Shown: piece by piece, positions 1 through 5,775 of the stretch
Position numbering within the stretch: position 1 is the first letter of the stretch
How the letters are laid out: each line of letters begins with the position of its first letter
Assembly: GCA_945874115.1 (NCBI GenBank)
Contig: CAMCFD010000041.1
Coordinates: forward strand, 1 to 14,069
Source: Rickettsia typhi
GTDB lineage: Bacteria; Pseudomonadota; Alphaproteobacteria; Rickettsiales; UBA1997
DNA length: 14,069 bases
Reading direction: 5' to 3'
Notes under the pieces: generated by a model
Databases searched by the model: none
What the model was told of the DNA's origin: nothing
What the model saw: only the letters and a program-made list of their open reading frames with translations
Position numbers and translations under genes: made by a program

Positions 1-218
1 GTAGTTTCATATTCAACGTGAGCAGTATTGATTGTAATACCACGCTCTTTTTCTTCTGGAGCAGCGTCAATTTGATCATATCCTCTTTTTTCTGCCATAC
101 CTGATTTTGACAAATAGGTTGTAATAGCAGCAGTTAGAGTTGTTTTACCATGATCAACGTGGCCAATTGTGCCGATGTTGACGTGAGGTTTGGTGCGCTG
201 GAAGGTTGCTTTGCTCAT
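1..218 (-). CDS. tuf: Translation elongation factor Tu, N-terminal part (cut by window start)
   Basis: EF-Tu is the cytoplasmic GTPase that delivers aminoacyl-tRNA to the ribosome. Only the first 72 codons are inside the window. The translation begins MSKATFQRTKPHVNIGTIGH and shows the P-loop GHVDHGKT at residues 19-26 and the switch I segment EEKERGITIN at about 55-64. Both are diagnostic for EF-Tu and set it apart from other translational GTPases. The ATG at 218-216 is the standard start. There is no clear Shine-Dalgarno sequence; the bases just upstream are nearly all A and T. The gene lies 385 bases downstream of glnA on the same strand, too far and with too many hairpins between to assume co-transcription. 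No fusA or ribosomal protein gene precedes it, so this tuf copy is separate from the classical str operon layout. Confidence 0.97.
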   Translation of the reverse strand, partial: MSKATFQRTKPHVNIGTIGHVDHGKTTLTAAITTYLSKSGMAEKRGYDQIDAAPEEKERGITINTAHVEYET

Positions 219-254
219 AAAATAAATATATTAATTATAAAATACTGAAAACAA

Positions 255-282
255 ATTTTAATTTTTAAAAAATAAAATGCAA
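255..282 (-). promoter_or_regulatory. Candidate tuf promoter
   Basis: On the minus strand TTGCAT (282-277) is followed after 16 bases by TAAAAT (260-255), which would give a leader of about 30 bases before the tuf ATG. A perfect TATAAT also sits at 239-234 but has no fitting -35 box and would leave only a few leader bases. In such AT-rich DNA these matches are weak evidence. Confidence 0.3.
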
Positions 283-375
283 ATATTTTTTTTGAAAAGA
301 TAATGAAACTATCTATCTAAAAAATAAATAAAGATCTAGAAATAAATAAAGCGTAAATTTATAAAATTAAAGAGA

Positions 376-393
376 ATTCTTGATTTCAAGAAT
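376..393. repeat. Inverted repeat ATTCTTGA-TT-TCAAGAAT
   Basis: A perfect 8-base inverted repeat with only two bases between the arms. As RNA the loop would have to open further, so a DNA-level protein-binding palindrome is as likely as a hairpin. The core TTCTTG...CAAGAA recurs as a perfect palindrome at 2424-2435, next to the tRNA-Arg promoter. Confidence 0.5.
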
Positions 394-484
394 ATTTTGC
401 CATCTAAACGATATTCCCGCTTTCGCGGTAATCTCAAAGGGGAAATAAATAACCGACCCTTCTCCAATCTAACCATATCAGGGT

Positions 485-501
485 AGGAAGCTTTGCTTCC
501 T
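485..501. repeat. Perfect hairpin AGGAAGC-TTT-GCTTCCT
   Basis: A perfect 7-bp stem with a TTT loop. No T-run follows on either strand, so it is not a standard intrinsic terminator. Similar GC-TTT-GC-capped hairpins occur in the pstS leader (13431-13443). Confidence 0.6.
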
Positions 502-510
502 CGGATCTAA

Positions 511-543
511 CATAACTCAAAAATTGGAATTTTTTGAGTTATG
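511..543 (-). terminator. Perfect 13-bp hairpin downstream of glnA, possible terminator
   Basis: CATAACTCAAAAA (511-523) and TTTTTGAGTTATG (531-543) are exact reverse complements around a 7-base loop. The hairpin lies about 60 bases past the glnA stop. The T-run lies in the stem itself (A5/T5 next to the loop) and no further U-tract follows, so its terminator role is uncertain. It could also be an mRNA 3'-end stabiliser or work in either direction. Confidence 0.5.
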
Positions 544-576
544 ATTCAGTGGTTTCGCTTACTTTGATGCTTTACC

Positions 577-607
577 TTAATTTTAAAAATGAAATTTTTA
601 AAATTAA
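577..607 (-). repeat. Perfect 14-bp A/T hairpin over the glnA stop codon
   Basis: TTAATTTTAAAAAT (577-590) and ATTTTTAAAATTAA (594-607) are exact reverse complements around the 3-base loop GAA. The stem consists only of A and T and includes the glnA stop codon (606-604). It could help terminate transcription or protect the mRNA end, but stems of A and T alone are thermodynamically weak. Confidence 0.5.
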
Positions 608-2022
608 TTATTATAATACATCTCAAACTCAACAGGATGAGGCATTTGCTCATATCTGTCAACTTCTTGAGTTTTTAGTGCAATATATGCGTCAATTTGC
701 TCGTCAGTGAAAACACTGCCCTCAAGCAAGAATTTGCGATCTTTGTCAAGCGCCGCAAGTGCCTCGCGCAGAGACCTTGCAACAGTTGGGATTTTTTTCA
801 ACTCTTTTTCTGGCAAGTGATATAAATCTTGATTGCGCGGATCTCCTGGGTGGATTTTATTTTTAATTCCGTCAAGACCAGCCATTAAAAGCGCCGCAAA
901 AGTTAAATAAGGGTTGCCAGCAGGATCAGGAAAACGTGCTTCAATTCTGCGCGCTTTTTCGTTTGTCACATGTGGAATGCGGATAGACGCAGAGCGGTTT
1001 CTAGAAGAATAAGCAAGCAAAACCGGAGCTTCATAACCCGGCACCAAACGCTTGTAAGAATTCGTAGTCGAGTTCGCAAAAGCGTTGATGGCTCTGGCGT
1101 GCTTGATGATTCCACCAATATAATAAAGTGCTAATTGCGACAAATTTGCGTGTTCTTTTCCGATAAATAAATTTTTGCCGTCTTTCCAAATCGATTGGTG
1201 CACGTGCATTCCTGAACCATTATCAGCAAAAATTGGCTTTGGCATGAAAGTTGAAGTTTTGCCATAGCTTTGCGCCACGTTATGAATAACATATTTAAAC
1301 TTCTGAACCGCGTCAGCCGTGTCGGTAAGCGTGCTATATTTGAATCCGATTTCGAATTGTCCGTTAGCAACTTCGTGATGGTGCAAAAGTGGAGTTAAAC
1401 CTACAACGCGCATAGTTTCAACCATTTCTGAGCGAATATCTTGGCCAGAATCAAGCGGCAAAGAATCGAAATAAGCGCCTTTAACTTGTGAACGACGCGC
1501 CAAATTCCCACCTTCAACAGCTTTGTTCGAATTTTGCGGCATTTCTTCTGAATCAATTGAATAAGAATTTCCGTTATTTCCGGTTTGAAAACGTACATCG
1601 TCAAACACGAAGAATTCAGGTTCTGGGCCAAAATAAGCCACATCACCAATTCCACTTTCTTGCAAATATTTCTCAGCTTTTTTCGCAGTAAAACGCGGGT
1701 CGCGCTCATATCCGGCGCCGGTTTTAGGCTCGATAACGTCACACGTCAAAACCAAAGTTGGCATCACACAAAATGGATCGATGAAAGCCGTGTCAAGCTG
1801 TGGCATCATGATCATGTCAGATTCGTTGATTTCTTTCCAAGCAGGAACCGAAGAGCCGTCAAACGCAACACCTTTTGTTAATTCTTCTTCGCCAACTTGA
1901 TCAGCGCAATGACTGATGTGAAGCCATTTTCCATTATAATCACAAAAACGAAAATCGATAAATTTTATGTTGTTATTTTTGACTAAATCAAAAATATGCG
2001 AAACGCCTGATTTGCTTGACAT
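604..2022 (-). CDS. glnA: Glutamine synthetase, type I
   Basis: Makes glutamine from glutamate, ammonia and ATP; a cytoplasmic dodecamer and the main ammonia-assimilating enzyme. The 472 residues match the usual GSI length (about 470). Visible signatures are FDGSS at 54-58, the metal-binding GPEPEFFVF at 132-140, NGSGMHVHQS at 268-277, the ATP/glutamate-binding stretch SSRNRSASIRIPH at 339-351, and EARFPDPAGNPY at 361-372. Tyr401 in DLYHLPEKE matches the tyrosine that GlnE adenylylates in the GSI-beta class, so covalent control is plausible. The start MSSKSGVSHIFDLVK is typical; no Shine-Dalgarno sequence is visible. glnB, the usual neighbour encoding PII, is not adjacent: the upstream 446 bases are non-coding and then a tRNA gene follows. 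No sigma-54 promoter (GG-N10-GC type) was found upstream. Confidence 0.98.
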   Translation of the reverse strand: MSSKSGVSHIFDLVKNNNIKFIDFRFCDYNGKWLHISHCADQVGEEELTKGVAFDGSSVPAWKEINESDMIMMPQLDTAFIDPFCVMPTLVLTCDVIEPKTGAGYERDPRFTAKKAEKYLQESGIGDVAYFGPEPEFFVFDDVRFQTGNNGNSYSIDSEEMPQNSNKAVEGGNLARRSQVKGAYFDSLPLDSGQDIRSEMVETMRVVGLTPLLHHHEVANGQFEIGFKYSTLTDTADAVQKFKYVIHNVAQSYGKTSTFMPKPIFADNGSGMHVHQSIWKDGKNLFIGKEHANLSQLALYYIGGIIKHARAINAFANSTTNSYKRLVPGYEAPVLLAYSSRNRSASIRIPHVTNEKARRIEARFPDPAGNPYLTFAALLMAGLDGIKNKIHPGDPRNQDLYHLPEKELKKIPTVARSLREALAALDKDRKFLLEGSVFTDEQIDAYIALKTQEVDRYEQMPHPVEFEMYYNN

Positions 2023-2099
2023 ATGAGATAATTTTTTAATTTTTTAAGCAAGAAATGTTTTTGCGATTATCTGATTAAAAAAATAATTCGCTTGACGGG

Positions 2100-2105
2100 A
2101 TTATA
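2100..2105 (-). promoter_or_regulatory. Candidate glnA -10 box (TATAAT)
   Basis: A perfect TATAAT on the minus strand, 77 bases before the glnA ATG, in the sequence GAATATAATCCC. No good -35 hexamer lies 16-18 bases upstream, so it would depend on an activator or on the A/T-rich upstream tract. Confidence 0.35.
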
Positions 2106-2129
2106 TTCTAAAACATCTAAACTTTATTG

Positions 2130-2290
2130 TATAGTACTTTTTTTACAAAAATGACCATTTTAGCGAAAATAACTGTAATTTTTTGTAATTTTTGGAAGAT
2201 TTTAGCGATTTTTGGAAAAATTTTTGCCAATTTAGACAATTTTCGGTTCAATTTCGAGGATTTTTGGTAAATCTTATTTTTGCGATAATA
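2130..2290. other. T-rich non-coding tract with short imperfect repeats
   Basis: This part of the glnA-tRNA gap (2023-2468) is very T-rich on the plus strand. ATTTTTGG recurs at 2188, 2208 and 2260, and ATTTTAGCGA at 2157-2166 and 2199-2208. Reading frames across it on the minus strand yield only Lys/Ile/Phe-rich low-complexity peptides and are not credible genes. It may act as an A-tract upstream element for glnA or simply be decayed sequence. Confidence 0.45.
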
Positions 2291-2394
2291 TAATCGGAAG
2301 CACGAACAAAAAGTTTTTCGTAATAATAATCCTCGCAACTTAGGCATGTGATGGACTCGCAAAGACTCCTAACCCATAACAATTTCATTTTCGC

Positions 2395-2423
2395 TTGCTT
2401 TTTACGAATATGGCGTTTATAAT
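2395..2423 (+). promoter_or_regulatory. Promoter of the tRNA-Arg gene
   Basis: TTGCTT (2395-2400), a 17-base spacer, then a perfect TATAAT (2418-2423). Transcription would start near 2430, giving a leader of about 40 bases before the tRNA. The perfect palindrome TTCTTGCAAGAA (2424-2435) overlaps the expected start site, a position where a repressor or discriminator effect would be possible. Confidence 0.7.
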
Positions 2424-2468
2424 TTCTTGCAAGAATTAAACTTACGTTTAGTTTTGATTGTTTTTTTT

Positions 2469-2545
2469 GTGCCCTTAGCTCAGCTGGATAGAGCAACAGC
2501 CTTCTAAGCTGTAGGTCAAACGTTCGAATCGTTTAGGGCACGCCA
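2469..2545 (+). tRNA. tRNA-Arg (anticodon TCT)
   Basis: A full cloverleaf can be drawn. The acceptor stem is GTGCCCT (2469-2475) with AGGGCAC (2535-2541), all paired. The D-arm is GCTC-AGCTGGATA-GAGC. The anticodon stem ACAGC/GCTGT (2496-2500 with 2508-2512) encloses the loop CTTCTAA, with anticodon TCT at 2503-2505. The T-arm is AAACG-TTCGAAT-CGTTT. The discriminator base is G2542 and the CCA end (2543-2545) is encoded in the gene. It reads AGA codons, which are common in AT-rich genomes. The gene has its own promoter and converges on the 298-residue protein gene, whose stop codon lies only 16 bases further on. Confidence 0.97.
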
Positions 2546-2557
2546 CTTCTATCATTT

Positions 2558-2578
2558 AAGGTTATAATTGCCTTTTTT
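2558..2578 (+). terminator. Weak candidate terminator of the tRNA-Arg transcript
   Basis: AAGGT (2558-2562) can pair with GCCTT (2570-2574) around a 7-base A/T loop, and the run of six T at 2573-2578 follows directly. The stem is short and includes one G-U pair. It overlaps the 3' end of the convergent gene. Confidence 0.4.
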
Positions 2579-3458
2579 GCGACGAAAGTTGACTTACTTC
2601 ACTCACAACAAAACCCGCATCAACAAACTCGCCTTTATAAGATTGGGAATCTCGCTTAAGAATATTTAAAAAATCCACAATTTCTTCATCTTCTAATTTA
2701 TCATATTTATCAAAAAAATCGCTAAACTTGAATATTCCTTCTTCTAAAAAAAGAATCGCAAGATCGTAGGAAAGATTGCTCCATTTAAAAAATGCCTCCA
2801 TTAAACTCTCTCTTCGTGGCTCAGATTCGGGCTCTTCATGATCTTCATATTGCTTAACTGGCAATAAATATCTATGTGCAATCAAGCTTCTGTCTTCATG
2901 CGGAATCGCCTTAATGATTTTTTCTATATATTCCATACTTACATCTATATCTATCTCTTTAATCATTATATCTCTTATTGATGCAAGAGCAAAATGATAA
3001 AAATTCCCCAAAGTTTTCAGGGCTTCTTCTTGTGTAGCAAAACGATAGCACTTGCGATCATCAATTTCAATATTGTCATAAAAAATTAAATCACCATCTT
3101 CATCTATTGAAAATTCGCCCAAAATATTACTCATCATCTCCTCGTCTGAAGACGATTCCTTAAAGAAATCTGACTCAAGAATATGGAGGAATTTTCTGCG
3201 ATTTTCTTGTGCAATCACATCAGAAACTTCATCGCCCCATTCTTGAATAGTTTTGATATGCGGGCTATATTCGGCCATCTTCTCAATTTCTATCCGAGAA
3301 TATTCTCTCCACAACATCATTAGATCTTCATCTTTTTTTTGTCTTTCTAATTCACATTGCCTAGCCGCTCGATCGTCTTCCATGTTCGCATTTTGCGACA
3401 ATAACACTCCTTGCGCAAGTGACGAATCTTGATGTTCATCAGAAGGATAAATTGACAT
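2562..3458 (-). CDS. Unrecognised acidic protein, 298 residues
   Basis: I do not recognise this protein. It has no signal peptide and no membrane segment, so it is probably cytoplasmic or exported by a non-Sec route. Residues 27-60 are highly charged and helical in character (MEDDRAARQCELERQKKDED...), possibly a short coiled coil. Asp/Glu-rich patches lie at about 101-135 (SSSDEEMM, SIDEDGD, IEIDDRK) and 205-213 (EDHEEPESE), and the C-terminal third is mixed helical (LSYDLAILFLEEGIFKFSDFFDKYDKLEDEE at about 229-259). Its ATG is only six bases after the yggS stop on the same strand, so the two are probably co-transcribed. No Shine-Dalgarno sequence is visible. It spans nearly 900 bases without a stop and has normal local codon use, which supports a real gene. 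Overall acidity and lack of family motifs would fit a lineage-specific protein or an effector, but nothing proves that. Confidence 0.8.
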   Translation of the reverse strand: MSIYPSDEHQDSSLAQGVLLSQNANMEDDRAARQCELERQKKDEDLMMLWREYSRIEIEKMAEYSPHIKTIQEWGDEVSDVIAQENRRKFLHILESDFFKESSSDEEMMSNILGEFSIDEDGDLIFYDNIEIDDRKCYRFATQEEALKTLGNFYHFALASIRDIMIKEIDIDVSMEYIEKIIKAIPHEDRSLIAHRYLLPVKQYEDHEEPESEPRRESLMEAFFKWSNLSYDLAILFLEEGIFKFSDFFDKYDKLEDEEIVDFLNILKRDSQSYKGEFVDAGFVVSEVSQLSSQKRQL

Positions 3459-3464
3459 AATTTT

Positions 3465-4139
3465 TTATTTGCGTTTGCCAAAAATTGCCGTTCCAAGACG
3501 TATGTGAGTAGCTCCAAGTGCGATTGCATCTTCATAATCTGCACTCATTCCCATCGAAATTTTCGCCAAACCATTTTCTTTGGCAAGTTTATTTAGAAGA
3601 GCAAAATAAGGTGAAGGCGCTTCATCACTTGGCGGAATCGCCATCAATCCGACGACATTTAATTTGCAATCGTTTTTTGCAAACCGCACAAATTCTTTGG
3701 TAAGAAGTGGATCGATGCCCGATTTTTGAGACTCTTGACCAATATTAACTTGCACAAAAATTTCAGGATTTTTTTGCTCCAGATTCTTTTTAGCAATTTC
3801 TTTTTGTAAAGCAAGTGCCAATTTTTCACTGTCTAGACTTTCAATACAATCAAACAAATCAATGGCTTGACGCGCTTTATTACTTTGCAGATGTCCAACA
3901 AAATGAAGTTTAATTTGCGGAAATTTTTCCTTAATATTAGGCCATTTTTCTTGCGCCTCGCTGATATAATTCTCACCAAATATTTTGCAATTTGAATTAA
4001 TTGCCTCTATAATCGCTTCAGTTGAGACCGTTTTTGAAACCGCGACCAAGTTGACTTCGTTTTTTTTACGACCATAAACTTCGCAAGATTTAGAGATTTT
4101 TTGATCAATTAGAAAAAGATTTTTTTCAATTTCGTTCAT
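3465..4139 (-). CDS. yggS: YggS/PLPBP-family pyridoxal phosphate homeostasis protein
   Basis: A cytoplasmic PLP-binding protein of the alanine-racemase N-terminal fold; the family has no clear enzymatic activity and buffers PLP and amino/keto acid pools. At 224 residues it has the usual family length. The PLP lysine is Lys36 in LVAVSKT, followed by FGENYISEAQEKW at 54-66, HFVGHLQSNK at 79-88, and the phosphate-binding C-terminal region SMGMSADYEDAIALGATHIR at 195-214 with RLGTAIFG near the end. The start codon (4139-4137) abuts the start of the divergent thiE-like gene with no base in between, so its promoter must lie inside that gene. TTGAAA, 15 bases, TAAAAT on the minus strand is a weak candidate there. 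The 298-residue protein gene follows after 6 bases. Confidence 0.95.
   Translation of the reverse strand: MNEIEKNLFLIDQKISKSCEVYGRKKNEVNLVAVSKTVSTEAIIEAINSNCKIFGENYISEAQEKWPNIKEKFPQIKLHFVGHLQSNKARQAIDLFDCIESLDSEKLALALQKEIAKKNLEQKNPEIFVQVNIGQESQKSGIDPLLTKEFVRFAKNDCKLNVVGLMAIPPSDEAPSPYFALLNKLAKENGLAKISMGMSADYEDAIALGATHIRLGTAIFGKRK
4051..4080 (+). promoter_or_regulatory. Candidate promoter of the thiE-like gene, inside yggS
   Basis: TTGACT (4051-4056), an 18-base spacer and TAAACT (4075-4080) on the plus strand, within the antisense of the yggS start region. It would give a leader of about 55 bases. The -10 match is only partial. Confidence 0.3.
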
Positions 4140-4772
4140 ATGAATTACAAAATTTTATTTGAGTTAAAAAAGTTTCAAAAACAACGCAACAAATCAAGCA
4201 AAATCAACTTCTCAAGCGTTTTTTTTACCGACCAAAAAAGATGCGGCGATTTAGGTGAAATCATTAAAAATTTGCCAAAAAATTCAGCTGTAATATTTCG
4301 AGAGTATGATTTAAGCAAAGAAAAAAGGCAAGTCTTGGCTTTAGAAATTTTCGCAATTTGCAAAAAATTCGGCCATAAATTTTTAGTCGCAAAAGACTTA
4401 AAACTCGCGCAAGAAATTGGCGCAAATGGCCTTCATTTCTCAGATTTAGATGCCGGTTCTAACGCGACTTTTAAGGCGCCAGAAAACTTTAAAAATAATC
4501 GCAAATTCATAATTTCACTAGCTTGTCACAGCTTAAAATCTACTCTAAAAGCCCAAAAATCAATAGCTGATCTTATTTTTTTATCGCCAATTTTTGCTAC
4601 GAAAAGTCATTTGAACGCGAAGAAATTGGGATTAAAAACTCTCGCAAAAGCTTGCCGCTCTTCACAAAAACCCATTTTTGCACTTGGTGGAATAAACGAA
4701 AAGAATATTTCTAGCGTTAGAAAATCTAAAGCTTGCGGAATTGGCGGAATCGATATTTTTGTAAAAAAATAG
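4140..4772 (+). CDS. Thiamine phosphate synthase / TenI-like TIM-barrel protein
   Basis: Belongs to the ThiE/TenI superfamily: ThiE joins HMP-PP and thiazole phosphate to thiamine phosphate, whereas TenI is a thiazole tautomerase. At 210 residues it fits both. Visible landmarks are VFFTDQKR at about 27-34 (first barrel strand), REYD at 54-57, IGANGLHFSD at 93-102, SLACHSL at 126-132, the phosphate-binding LSPIFATKSH at 148-157 and ALGGIN at 181-186. The canonical ThiE stretch DGVHLGQ-D is replaced by NGLHFSDLD, so TenI-like or divergent activity is more likely than textbook ThiE, as in many alphaproteobacterial paralogues. No other thiamine gene is nearby. The ATG at 4140 is the only reasonable start; there is no Shine-Dalgarno sequence. 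The start codon touches the divergent yggS start. Confidence 0.85.
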   Translation: MNYKILFELKKFQKQRNKSSKINFSSVFFTDQKRCGDLGEIIKNLPKNSAVIFREYDLSKEKRQVLALEIFAICKKFGHKFLVAKDLKLAQEIGANGLHFSDLDAGSNATFKAPENFKNNRKFIISLACHSLKSTLKAQKSIADLIFLSPIFATKSHLNAKKLGLKTLAKACRSSQKPIFALGGINEKNISSVRKSKACGIGGIDIFVKK

Positions 4773-4813
4773 TGATTTTTAATAAATAATCGCTAAAATG
4801 TTATTAATCACTT
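4770..4813. repeat. Imperfect inverted repeat between thiE-like gene and fcl
   Basis: GTGATT-TTT-AATAA (from 4772) can pair with TTATT-AATCAC (ending about 4812) with a 3-base bulge. It fills most of the 57-base gap. It may be a weak terminator of the upstream gene or an operator for fcl. Confidence 0.35.
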
Positions 4814-4829
4814 AAATTAACGTTAAGAA

Positions 4830-5774
4830 ATGCAAAAAAGTTCAAAAATTTTCATCGCCGGACATAATGGGATGGTTGGTTCAGCCATTTTGCGTCAATT
4901 GCAAAAAGACGGTTATCAAAACATAATTGTCAAAACACGTCACGAGCTTGATTTGCTTGACTCAAAAGCCGTTGCTGATTTTTTTGCAAACGAAAAACCC
5001 GAATATGTTTTTTTATCAGCCGCAAAAGTTGGTGGAATTGAAGCAAATCGCACCAAAATGGCCGATTTTACTTATGAAAACTTACAAATTCAAAATAACA
5101 TAATTCACAATTCTTATTTAAGTGGCGTTAAAAGGCTTGTCTTTCTAGGAAGCTCGTGCATTTATCCAAAATTTGCGCCACAACCAATTAAAGAAGAATA
5201 TTTATTGACGGGCGCGCTTGAAGAAACAAATTATGGCTATGCGATCGCAAAAATCGCGGGCGTAAAATTGTGTGATTCTTATCGCGACCAATATGGATGC
5301 GACTTTGTGCCGATAATGCCGACAAATCTTTATGGCATAAATGATAATTTCGACTTGAAAAATTCTCACGTTTTGCCAGCACTTTTGCGCAAATTTCATG
5401 AAGCAAAAGCCGCGAATTTGCCCTACGCCGAAGTGTGGGGAAGCGGAACAGCAATGCGCGAATTTTTATATGTTGACGATTTAGCAAAAGCCTGCATTTT
5501 TGTTATGGATAATAAATCGATCACAAGCCTTACAAACATCGGCACCGGAGAAGATATCTCGATCAAAGATTTGGCGCTTTTAATCAAAGAAATTGTTGGC
5601 TTCAAAGGTGAAATAAAATTCGACACAACCAAGCCAGACGGAACTCCACGCAAGGTTTTAGACACATCTAAAATAAACTCTTTCGGATTTTATGCCAAAA
5701 CTTCTCTTGAAGATGGAATAAAAATGGTTTATGATTGGTACTTAGAAAATCAAGAAAAAATAAAAGGAAAATAA
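4830..5774 (+). CDS. fcl: GDP-L-fucose synthase
   Basis: Converts GDP-4-keto-6-deoxy-D-mannose to GDP-L-fucose with NADPH (epimerase plus reductase), the last step of GDP-fucose supply for surface polysaccharide. The 314 residues match the family (about 320). The Rossmann motif is GHNGMVG at 11-17. The family signature GSSCIYPKFAPQPI runs from 107 to 120, LLTGALEETNYGYAIAK from 125 to 141 contains the catalytic Tyr137 and Lys141, and SHVLPALLRKFHEA carries the catalytic histidine. Ser109 and Cys110 complete the site. The usual partner gmd, which makes the substrate from GDP-mannose, is not in the window. The ATG is preceded by AAGAA, a weak Shine-Dalgarno-like stretch. The stop is one base before the folD ATG, which suggests translational coupling. 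Confidence 0.96.
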   Translation: MQKSSKIFIAGHNGMVGSAILRQLQKDGYQNIIVKTRHELDLLDSKAVADFFANEKPEYVFLSAAKVGGIEANRTKMADFTYENLQIQNNIIHNSYLSGVKRLVFLGSSCIYPKFAPQPIKEEYLLTGALEETNYGYAIAKIAGVKLCDSYRDQYGCDFVPIMPTNLYGINDNFDLKNSHVLPALLRKFHEAKAANLPYAEVWGSGTAMREFLYVDDLAKACIFVMDNKSITSLTNIGTGEDISIKDLALLIKEIVGFKGEIKFDTTKPDGTPRKVLDTSKINSFGFYAKTSLEDGIKMVYDWYLENQEKIKGK

Positions 5775-5775
5775 T

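Larger units (their letters stand above)
219..603. other. Non-coding tuf-glnA intergenic region with hairpins
   Basis: No convincing reading frame or tRNA is visible here. The part next to tuf (219-370) is almost pure A and T and has a 12-base direct repeat, AAATAAATAAAG, at 322-333 and 340-351. The rest holds several inverted repeats, listed separately. The segment around 415-430, ATTCCCGC-TTTC-GCGGTAAT style, resembles the palindromic elements scattered through Rickettsia genomes, but that is only a visual resemblance. A structured small RNA or a glnA 3' region are other possibilities. Confidence 0.6.

Noticed and set aside
219..603. A tRNA gene or known riboswitch between tuf and glnA
   Set aside because: No T-arm GTTCRA pattern, no 7-bp acceptor pairing and no recognisable riboswitch core were found on either strand.
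1131..1881. Open frames on both strands inside glnA
   Set aside because: They are shadows of the glnA frame, whose protein is fully recognisable from end to end.
2117..2496. Two overlapping minus-strand reading frames of about 81 codons upstream of glnA
   Set aside because: Their peptides are low-complexity Lys/Ile/Phe-rich, lack start signals, and one runs through the tRNA-Arg gene. They arise from the T-rich non-coding tract.
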